From Colimorpha sp045597945 (GTDB lineage: Bacteria; Bacteroidota; Bacteroidia; Bacteroidales; P3): 29,859 nucleotides of DNA. Position 1 is the stretch's first letter; the number at the start of each line of letters is the position of its first letter. The DNA lies in NCBI GenBank assembly GCA_045597945.1, contig JAZLLD010000041.1:1-29859 (forward strand), in the 5' to 3' direction. The notes beneath the pieces were generated by a model, which worked only from the letters and a program-made list of their open reading frames with translations, was not told the DNA's origin and did not search any database. The position numbers were made by a program, and so were the translations under genes. Of the stretch, positions 25,263 through 29,859 are shown piece after piece.

Positions 25263-25796
25263 CTAGTCCTCTTTCTGCAACACCCAGATGAGTTTGTCGG
25301 TGTCGTAGCCGCGGGCTTTGGCCTGAGCCAGCAAAAACGCCTTGTCGGCAGGGTCAAGTTGCGGCGTGCGGCTGAGAATCCAGAGATAGTTGTCGGTCTT
25401 GCTACCCACCAATGCATAGCGGTAGTCGTCGGCCAACTCCATCACATTGTATTCGCTGTAAAACCATAGGAAGAACGACACTTCCAACTGCCCGGGTTTG
25501 CTGTCGTCGGGGCGGCGGGCCTTGCCTTCCGACTCTTTGTACTTACCATCCAAAGAGTCTTCATAGCCAGTGTTCAGCACCTTTACAGTGCCATCGTCGT
25601 TAATGGAATAGTTGGCCATGCAGCCCACCAAGCCGCGCTCAAAGCGGTGGTCAAACCGGGCAACCTCATACCATTGCCCCAAATACTTCTCCAGATCCAG
25701 CTGCGTCACCGTAGTGGTAACAATGTCATCCGAGGAGGAACAAGCCACACCCAGAAAGGGAAGGCAGCACAACAAAGTCTTAGCAAATCTTTTCAT
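25263..25796 (-). CDS. lipocalin-family outer-membrane lipoprotein (Blc-like)
   Basis: 177 residues. Signal peptide with lipobox LGVAC, acylated Cys19, then a Ser/Asp linker. Lipocalin motif 1 is LGQWYEVARFDHRFERGL (Gly40-x-Trp42), followed by ANYSINDDGTVKVLNTGY, the GKARRPDDSKPGQLEVSFF strand pair and YRYALVGSKTDNYLWILSR, which carries the Arg of motif 3. Bacterial lipocalins bind lipids or lysophospholipids, often under envelope stress. The next Bacteroidetes -7 box upstream is at 25837-25844. Confidence 0.92.
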   Translation of the reverse strand: MKRFAKTLLCCLPFLGVACSSSDDIVTTTVTQLDLEKYLGQWYEVARFDHRFERGLVGCMANYSINDDGTVKVLNTGYEDSLDGKYKESEGKARRPDDSKPGQLEVSFFLWFYSEYNVMELADDYRYALVGSKTDNYLWILSRTPQLDPADKAFLLAQAKARGYDTDKLIWVLQKED

Positions 25797-25836
25797 AATT
25801 GATTGGTTTTAAAAGGTTATTAATCTGTTCTGTGGC

Positions 25837-25844
25837 CAAAAATA
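25837..25844 (-). promoter_or_regulatory. -7 element for the lipocalin gene
   Basis: Minus-strand TATTTTTG, a perfect TAnnTTTG match. A TTTG lies 16 bases upstream, shorter than the usual 19-21. Confidence 0.45.
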
Positions 25845-25965
25845 CATCTGAACCACAATGCAAAAGTACAACCATTCCCCCACCCCGCCAAATCTATTAT
25901 CTGAATAACCATATCAGTAACATAAAACTTAGGGGGCGCACATTTTCATCCATCGCAATAAAAAA

Positions 25966-25996
25966 TTTGCCATTATCAAAATAATGTGTATATTTG
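25966..25996 (+). promoter_or_regulatory. strong promoter of island 2 (TTTG-N19-TATATTTG)
   Basis: TTTG at 25966-25969, 19 bases, TATATTTG at 25989-25996. Transcription would start near 26003, exactly at the first arm of a perfect hairpin. It can serve the structured RNA and, by read-through, the peptide cassette. Confidence 0.75.
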
Positions 25997-26002
25997 CAAA
26001 TA

Positions 26003-26258
26003 CGATGCTAGCGAGTTGTAGCATCGCAAGTTATTAAAAAAGCGCATTATACGCTTTATTCCGAGTAAGGTAAAACTGGACATTTTACGAAAAACGTAGG
26101 AATAAAGTCTGTTGATGAGCTCGCTTGGTTTGTATTCGTACACCATTACGATACGGCCTAGTGGAGCATTTCACCTAGACCTTATTTTTCGTTTTTCGGG
26201 GAGTCCAGCCCTACCTTACTGAAATATCGTCGGTAATGGAAGGCTCCACTTTTTTTGT
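26003..26258 (+). ncRNA. candidate structured RNA or leader of the peptide cassette
   Basis: First an 8-bp hairpin (26003-26010 with 26019-26026). Then four stacked stems: AGTAAGGTA (26064-26072) with TACCTTACT (26212-26220); CTGGAC (26076-26081) with GTCCAG (26203-26208); CGAAAAACG (26088-26096) with CGTTTTTCG (26190-26198); AATAAAGTCT (26101-26110) with AGACCTTATT (26177-26186, one mismatch). A further hairpin (26132-26140 with 26147-26154) sits at the top. A short GGA/TCC hairpin (26238-26247) followed by seven T (26252-26258 region) could end the RNA. I know no family that fits; it may be a free small RNA, or a regulatory leader for the downstream genes. Confidence 0.55.
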
Positions 26259-26327
26259 ACATACTTGCGTCTTTGAGCCGAGCCGCATACAAAGGTTGCG
26301 CCCGACACAGACATAGGGACTATTAAT

Positions 26328-26495
26328 ATGGGGAGAAAATATTGTGATAGTTGTGTGTATCATGATGGTTACGGATACTGTGGGTATTACGAAGAAAACA
26401 TAGCGGATGTTGAAGATTGTAATGATTACGAAAAGGATCCCTGGACTCCTGATCGCATTAGAAGATGGATGGGTGTCGACGAAGAAGACGATTAA
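26328..26495 (+). CDS. 55-residue four-cysteine protein of unknown function
   Basis: Begins MGRKYCDSCVYHDGYGYCGY and ends in an acidic run. Cysteines at 6, 9, 18 and 31 (C-x2-C, then two more spaced) suggest a small zinc- or metal-binding fold. The central part is rich in Tyr and Gly and the C-terminal third is acidic with Trp and Arg. It is the first gene after the island 2 leader and lies 56 bases before the PqqD-like gene, so it may be part of the cassette, for instance as a structural or accessory protein, or even an alternative substrate. The family is not recognised. Confidence 0.6.
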   Translation: MGRKYCDSCVYHDGYGYCGYYEENIADVEDCNDYEKDPWTPDRIRRWMGVDEEDD

Positions 26496-26551
26496 ACATA
26501 AATACAAAAGTTCAAAAAAAGAATTGGTATTCAATTAATCAACCAGTATGT

Positions 26552-26812
26552 ATGAAACTGCAGGCCGATTATAAATTAAGGCAACTAGATAATGCTCATT
26601 TCTTATTAGAGGATGGTAGTTGTAGTAGGATTATTACCATGAACTCATCAGCTGCACACCTTTGGAATTATTTGGAAGGCAAAATTTTCGATCTGGATAT
26701 CGTTGCAAATGAACTAGTAAATAAATATTCAATTCCTATCGATGTTGCAAAGAAAGATGCATCAGATCTCATAGCAGAATGGATGTCTGCACAATTGTGC
26801 TCATCAGAATAA
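26552..26812 (+). CDS. PqqD-like RiPP recognition element protein
   Basis: 86 residues, ATG at 26552 (MKLQADYKLRQLDN); longer in-frame starts overlap the previous gene. ITMNSSAAHLWNYLEGK followed by LDIVANELVNKYSIPIDVAKKD and DLIAEWMS is the winged-helix pattern of PqqD. These stand-alone proteins bind the leader of a precursor peptide and hand it to a radical SAM enzyme. The candidate precursor is 31 bases downstream and two radical SAM genes follow, which is the context expected for this role. Confidence 0.85.
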   Translation: MKLQADYKLRQLDNAHFLLEDGSCSRIITMNSSAAHLWNYLEGKIFDLDIVANELVNKYSIPIDVAKKDASDLIAEWMSAQLCSSE

Positions 26813-26843
26813 TCAACTTATTATTAATCAAAAAATCAAACAC

Positions 26844-26930
26844 ATGGAAAAAGGTTACGTTAAACCCAGAACTATCGTAGTTGAAACCATCAACTCTTTG
26901 ACGAATGACTGCACTACAGTACTGAACTAA
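26844..26930 (+). CDS. candidate RiPP precursor peptide, 28 residues
   Basis: Starts MEKGYVKPRTIVVE and ends TNDCTTVLN. The N-terminal part, with Tyr-Val-Lys-Pro followed by alternating hydrophobic residues, is a plausible leader strand for the PqqD-like protein. The C-terminal core is rich in Thr/Asn/Ser and has a single Cys (residue 23). It lies between the recognition-element gene and the first radical SAM gene, with an 8-base gap to the latter. Many small Bacteroidetes peptides share a Lys-Pro plus Val-rich opening (recalled, not searched). Which residue is modified is unknown. Confidence 0.65.
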   Translation: MEKGYVKPRTIVVETINSLTNDCTTVLN

Positions 26931-26938
26931 AGAGTTAT

Positions 26939-27886
26939 ATGTCATTACGAATGGTTAGAATATGGGTGGCAGAAGGTTGCAATGCTTTCTGCCCCCATTG
27001 CATGAATGCTTCTGGACGAACATCTGTTGAGATGGATATTGATCACTTCTATAGTATTTGTCAATATTTCGCCGAAAATGGGATGACAAAAGTGTCTTTA
27101 ATGGGAGGAGAGCCAACAACAAATAAAGCTTTCCCAGAAATGTATAGAATAGCACAACGGTATTTCCCTGAAGTATTACTTTTTACGAATGGAATAAATG
27201 AACAGGCTTTAAAAACTTGTTACCCACGGCCTTCCGACGCCATTGTCTATAATTTTTATCATTCTAACGTGCTTGATAAAGAACGATTGCTATTAGGTCG
27301 TGAAGGTGATTGAATAATGGATATTGTTGTAGATGGAACTAGCAACATCTGTAAGATTGTAAACGAAGCTTATCGAATTACCCTGTTGGGAAATGGCGGC
27401 GTCTCTCTTCATCTTGTGTTAAACAACTCTACTGACATTTTCTCGGACAGGAAACGTATTGCAAAAAATCTTACTTTACTATATGACGAACTGATAAGAA
27501 TTCCTAACTCTCGTGTTACATGCCAAATTAGTGCTCCATATTGTTTTATTTACGGGCTAAAGCTCCCTCCTCATCAATACTCATCTATTTGTCCTGAAGA
27601 GGCAGTTCTGATTGACGGCAGTTATAACGTTAGATTTTGTAATCTTCATTCAAAGCAATTAATCAATTTATTTCAAAACGATACGGTAATTCCTTTTCAG
27701 ATACTCCGTAATTATGTCAGAAACGAATCCGCAAAAATGAGAACAATTGCATTTGAAAAAATATGCCACAAATGCATCCTGTTTCAAACCAAATGCAACG
27801 GGAAATGCCATATTTTTCAGGATTGCATAACAGAAGATAGCATAATAAACAACACAGAATTACCTTGGCTAAAGAAAATAGTATGA
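26939..27886 (+). pseudogene. radical SAM/SPASM-type peptide-modifying enzyme, copy 1, with in-frame TGA
   Basis: A 315-codon frame with one internal stop, TGA at 27311-27313 (codon 125); the frame is otherwise open. The N-terminal part has the radical SAM 4Fe-4S motif GCNAFCPHC (Cys14, 18, 21) and MGGEPT. The C-terminal part has FCN after SYNVRF and the auxiliary-cluster motif CHKCILFQTKCNGKC (C-x2-C-x6-C-x3-C). Ungapped alignment with copy 2 around the stop puts the TGA opposite Arg122 of copy 2. An ATG two codons later (27317) could restart translation, giving two chains: one with the radical SAM cluster and one with the auxiliary clusters. Its final TGA overlaps the ATG of copy 2. Confidence 0.75.
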
Positions 27887-28785
27887 AAAGTATCCGATTC
27901 TATGTGACAGAAAGATGTAACGCTAAGTGTCCGAACTGTTTCAACAGTAATGTTCGCAACAATTCAGAAATGGACATGGCTCACTTTGTTGAACTATGTC
28001 GATTCTTCTCATCTCAAGGTTATTTTCAACTGAAAATGATGGGCGGGGAGCCAACCGTTCATTGGAAATTCGAAGACCTCTTTATTATTGCACAGAAATA
28101 TTTCCGCAGTGTGAATATCTTTACAAATGCAATAAATAATAAGATTTTAGGAATTGCGCCGAGGGAATCTGATGGAATCATATACAATTTCAAGTTCGCG
28201 AAAGCAATCACTAAAGAAAAGTTATTATTGAACTATCCAGGGAAACGTGCACTTGAAGTCCAAATAACAGCACAAACCAACAAGGATCTTCTAATGTCAG
28301 AGATAAAACGAGTTGCTGACTTTTCTTTGGACAGGATAGAAGTGGATTTGACTTTAGATTGCACTGCGGAAATATTCTTAGAAAGAGATACAATTGTTCC
28401 TATTTACGAATTTGTTTTAACTGAATCCGAGAAATCTGGAATTCACATAGGGCAAGACCATCTGATTCCATTCTGCTATCTCTTAAATACCCAAATCCCA
28501 ACAGCAAAAGGTGGTGCTATTTGTTCACTTTATTGCGCAGGGTTAATTGACGCCAAATACAATATACGATTCTGTAACCAGTTTCCTGAAATATTAGGTA
28601 ATTTGTTTGCAGAAAACAAGATAACAAGTGCGAAACATTATGACGAGCTGGTTTCATCAAAATTCAAGGAAATACAGGATGGGCTTCAGCGAAAATCGTG
28701 TTCAGCTTGTCCATATTGGAATATAGTCTGTAATGGTGGCTGTTTCATGGGGCGAGTCAAACATCCTATAAATATCTCAATATGA
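27883..28785 (+). CDS. radical SAM/SPASM-type peptide-modifying enzyme, copy 2
   Basis: 300 residues, ATG at 27883 overlapping the stop of copy 1 (ATGA). Cys12, 16 and 19 in ERCNAKCPNC bind the 4Fe-4S cluster that cleaves S-adenosylmethionine. Gly54-Gly-Glu-Pro57 binds its amino group. C-terminal cysteines 198, 214, 218, 231, 273, 276, 283 and 287 (CSACPYWNIVCNGGC) form a SPASM/twitch-like auxiliary region, as in enzymes that cross-link or otherwise modify ribosomal peptides. The barrel part is clearly related to copy 1 over its whole length, so the pair arose by tandem duplication. With the PqqD-like protein it probably acts on the 28-residue peptide. Confidence 0.85.
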   Translation: MKSIRFYVTERCNAKCPNCFNSNVRNNSEMDMAHFVELCRFFSSQGYFQLKMMGGEPTVHWKFEDLFIIAQKYFRSVNIFTNAINNKILGIAPRESDGIIYNFKFAKAITKEKLLLNYPGKRALEVQITAQTNKDLLMSEIKRVADFSLDRIEVDLTLDCTAEIFLERDTIVPIYEFVLTESEKSGIHIGQDHLIPFCYLLNTQIPTAKGGAICSLYCAGLIDAKYNIRFCNQFPEILGNLFAENKITSAKHYDELVSSKFKEIQDGLQRKSCSACPYWNIVCNGGCFMGRVKHPINISI

Positions 28786-28841
28786 TTGTTCGTTGGAATC
28801 GGATTTGTTGTCAAACCCAATATTCTATAAGGTTCTATTAG
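28782..28841 (+). CDS. possible 19-residue peptide overlapping the end of the radical SAM gene
   Basis: ATG at 28782 overlaps the TGA of copy 2 (ATGA), as copy 2 overlaps copy 1. The product starts MIVRWNRICCQTQYS and has two adjacent cysteines. It could be a coupled small peptide or chance. Confidence 0.2.
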   Translation: MIVRWNRICCQTQYSIRFY

Positions 28842-28875
28842 GTTCAGTCCTCCAGTAGGTTCTAACCACTTGCCG

Positions 28876-29330
28876 TTTAGTCGGATTTTATAATCCGACT
28901 AAATGTACTATAAGGATTTTCAATCCGCATTAATCTTCATAATAATTGATTCGGTACTAACGTATGTTTTATACGTTTGAGTTGGATTTCGTTCTTGCGG
29001 ATATTCTTTCCCATACACATGAGGGCTATGATCATTAGATCTTGCTATTATCAGTAATCTTGTCTACGGCTATCAAAGTGTCGGAGACACTACTCCACCG
29101 ACTTTGGGTCGGTGCTAAACCCCACAGGCATTTGGGTCAACCCAAATGCCTGTGGGATCTATGGCATAGAGTCTATGTGTGCCGGAGGCACACCTGAATG
29201 GAGACTTGGCTCTGCTAATGTAGCCCCTATTCAAGTCCCCCACCGGGGAACTCATCACTAGCACCTTAGATGATTACTGCCGAAGCAGACATCTATACCG
29301 GCAGATCATAAGTGCTTGGAAAGACGCGAG
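28876..29330. other. hairpin-rich non-coding region
   Basis: No convincing gene. Perfect hairpins: TTTAGTCGGATT (28876-28887) with 28892-28903; AGTGTC (29077-29082) with 29086-29091; CACCGAC (29096-29102) with 29108-29114; a 16-bp stem with TCAA loop (29121-29136 with 29141-29156); GTGTGCC (29177-29183) with 29187-29193. Two of the loops are GGA. The density suggests a structured RNA or a piece of a mobile element. Strand unknown. The remaining bases 28842-28875 hold repeated AGGTTC words only. Confidence 0.5.
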
Positions 29331-29369
29331 GCCGCATAGATTGGCAATACTTCAATATGGCGAAGTACT

Positions 29370-29480
29370 TCAGGCTGTTGATTTACCTACTTGACGGGCG
29401 CCACGCAGGAGCAATGGCTTACGATTAGGACGTGAAACCCATTCAGAGAGACTTTTGTCTATATTCCTTTCAAAATACAT
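29370..29480 (-). pseudogene. 5' remnant of an AAA/DUF4143-type ATPase gene
   Basis: 36 codons from ATG at 29480 to TGA at 29372-29370. The product begins MYFERNIDKSLSEWVS, then RPNRKPLLLRGARQVGKSTA, i.e. the N-terminal helix and Walker A loop (GARQVGKS, 27-34) of the Bacteroidetes ATP-binding proteins that carry a C-terminal DUF4143 domain (usually about 380-450 residues). No Walker B or DUF4143 part follows. A neighbouring frame stays open for about 30 more codons (to near 29290) without clear homology, so a frameshift followed by loss of the rest is likely. A -7 box TATCTTTG lies upstream at 29514-29507. Confidence 0.7.
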
Positions 29481-29506
29481 CGTATAAATAGGTATTATTT
29501 CAAGTG

Positions 29507-29514
29507 CAAAGATA
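29507..29514 (-). promoter_or_regulatory. -7 element upstream of the ATPase remnant
   Basis: Minus-strand TATCTTTG, perfect TAnnTTTG, 27 bases before the ATG at 29480. No clear -33. Confidence 0.35.
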
Positions 29515-29602
29515 CAACTTTTTTGCTAAAATTACTCTATTGTAACGAAAATAAAATAAGCTGGCATTTCAATTAATTGTATTACAATACATAAATGAAG
29601 AG

Positions 29603-29692
29603 TTTGGATAAAATCCAAACAAATAATTTGCCATTTTTGGACAAAATCCAAACAAATAAATTGCCACTTTTGGACAAAATCCAAACAAATAA
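29603..29692. repeat. 33-bp tandem repeat, three units, each with a palindrome
   Basis: TTTGGAyAAAATCCAAA occurs at 29603-29619, 29636-29652 and 29669-29685, exactly 33 bases apart, each followed by CAAATAA. Each unit holds TTTGGA/TCCAAA arms around five bases. Because 33 is divisible by three the minus strand looks like a repetitive open frame, which I consider spurious. The array lies upstream of the ATPase remnant. Confidence 0.8.
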
Positions 29693-29753
29693 TCACAATC
29701 AGCTACCCCTTTGTCTGGTGGCAACATTAGGCGGGAACCATTATTCAACATTG

Positions 29754-29786
29754 AAAAAAGCCTCGGCCCGTGAGGGTCGAGGCTTT
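29754..29786 (-). terminator. intrinsic terminator of the rightmost minus-strand gene
   Basis: Arms 29757-29769 and 29774-29786 pair over 13 positions (one mismatch, a G-U pair in the plus-strand RNA) around a 4-base loop. On the minus strand six T follow. It lies 24 bases after the stop at 29810. Confidence 0.8.
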
Positions 29787-29809
29787 GTATTTGACAGTCA
29801 GGTGCCGGA

Positions 29810-29859
29810 CTATTTGAGGCGGCGGGAATGGGAGGTGAAGTGGCGCATGGGCTCAGCTT
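29810..29859 (-). CDS. 3' end of an unidentified gene
   Basis: The minus strand reads AEPMRHFTSHSRRLK then TAG (29812-29810), in frame to the right edge. The basic C-terminus and the terminator placed right behind it support a real gene end. Too short to identify. Confidence 0.5.
   Translation of the reverse strand, partial: AEPMRHFTSHSRRLK

Noticed and set aside
26211..26534. 107-codon minus-strand frame over the four-Cys gene
   Set aside because: It runs against the promoter direction, covers the RNA terminator region and has no recognisable content.
29225..29260. tRNA-like TTCAAGTCCC word
   Set aside because: It lacks a matching T-stem, acceptor stem and anticodon arm around it.
29603..29692. 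CRISPR array
   Set aside because: The three units are nearly identical over their full 33 bases with no variable spacers, and no cas genes are present.
29569..29751. Minus-strand repetitive open frame
   Set aside because: It exists because the 33-bp repeat keeps frame; no start context or other coding sign.

Overview
The window reads as a chromosome segment of a member of the Bacteroidales. Promoters have the Bacteroidetes form (TTTG, about 19-20 bases, TAnnTTTG), Shine-Dalgarno sites are absent, one secreted peptidase carries a type IX secretion sorting tail, and several surface lipoproteins and outer-membrane proteins are present. The housekeeping genes are moderately GC-rich with long open shadow frames. 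Two AT-richer islands interrupt them. TAA, TAG and TGA all serve as normal stops, so the code is standard.

Layout. Bases 1-3624 hold the start of a CoA-transferase subunit gene (minus strand), a small secreted protein, an M14 zinc carboxypeptidase with a sorting tail, and a family 2 glycosyltransferase. Bases 3772-8450 are island 1. It carries a type II restriction-modification pair: a fused cytosine-C5 plus adenine-N6 methyltransferase followed by an HNH-type endonuclease. Behind the pair lies about 1.1 kb of repeat-rich DNA with no gene: nested inverted repeats, a cluster of TGTAAA/TTTACA boxes and two 11-bp tandem arrays. Bases 8677-16350 are housekeeping: smpB, aspartokinase, aroB, a dGTPase-like HD hydrolase, a lipoprotein, a ClbS/DfsB-like protein, a DUF1905 protein, dusB (minus strand, broken by an in-frame TGA) and cytidine deaminase. 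Bases 16509-21413 hold a PpiD-like periplasmic chaperone, a membrane coiled-coil protein, dxr and a second family 2 glycosyltransferase. Bases 21603-24087 hold an ECF sigma factor, an overlapping probable anti-sigma protein and an outer-membrane protein. Then come an RmlD-like reductase and a lipocalin lipoprotein.

Island 2 (about 25960-29480) is the most novel part. A strong promoter starts a leader with a four-tiered hairpin and a terminator-like end. Behind it lie a 55-residue four-cysteine protein, a PqqD-like RiPP recognition element, a 28-residue candidate precursor peptide and two tandem radical SAM/SPASM-type enzymes. This looks like a minimal peptide-modification (RiPP) cassette without its own transporter or protease. 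The first radical SAM gene has an in-frame TGA at codon 125, where the second copy has arginine. Downstream is about 500 bases of very hairpin-rich DNA, then a 36-codon 5' remnant of an AAA/DUF4143-type ATPase gene on the minus strand, a 33-bp triple repeat, and the 3' end of another minus-strand gene with its terminator.

All homology calls come from motif recognition by eye; no database search was run.
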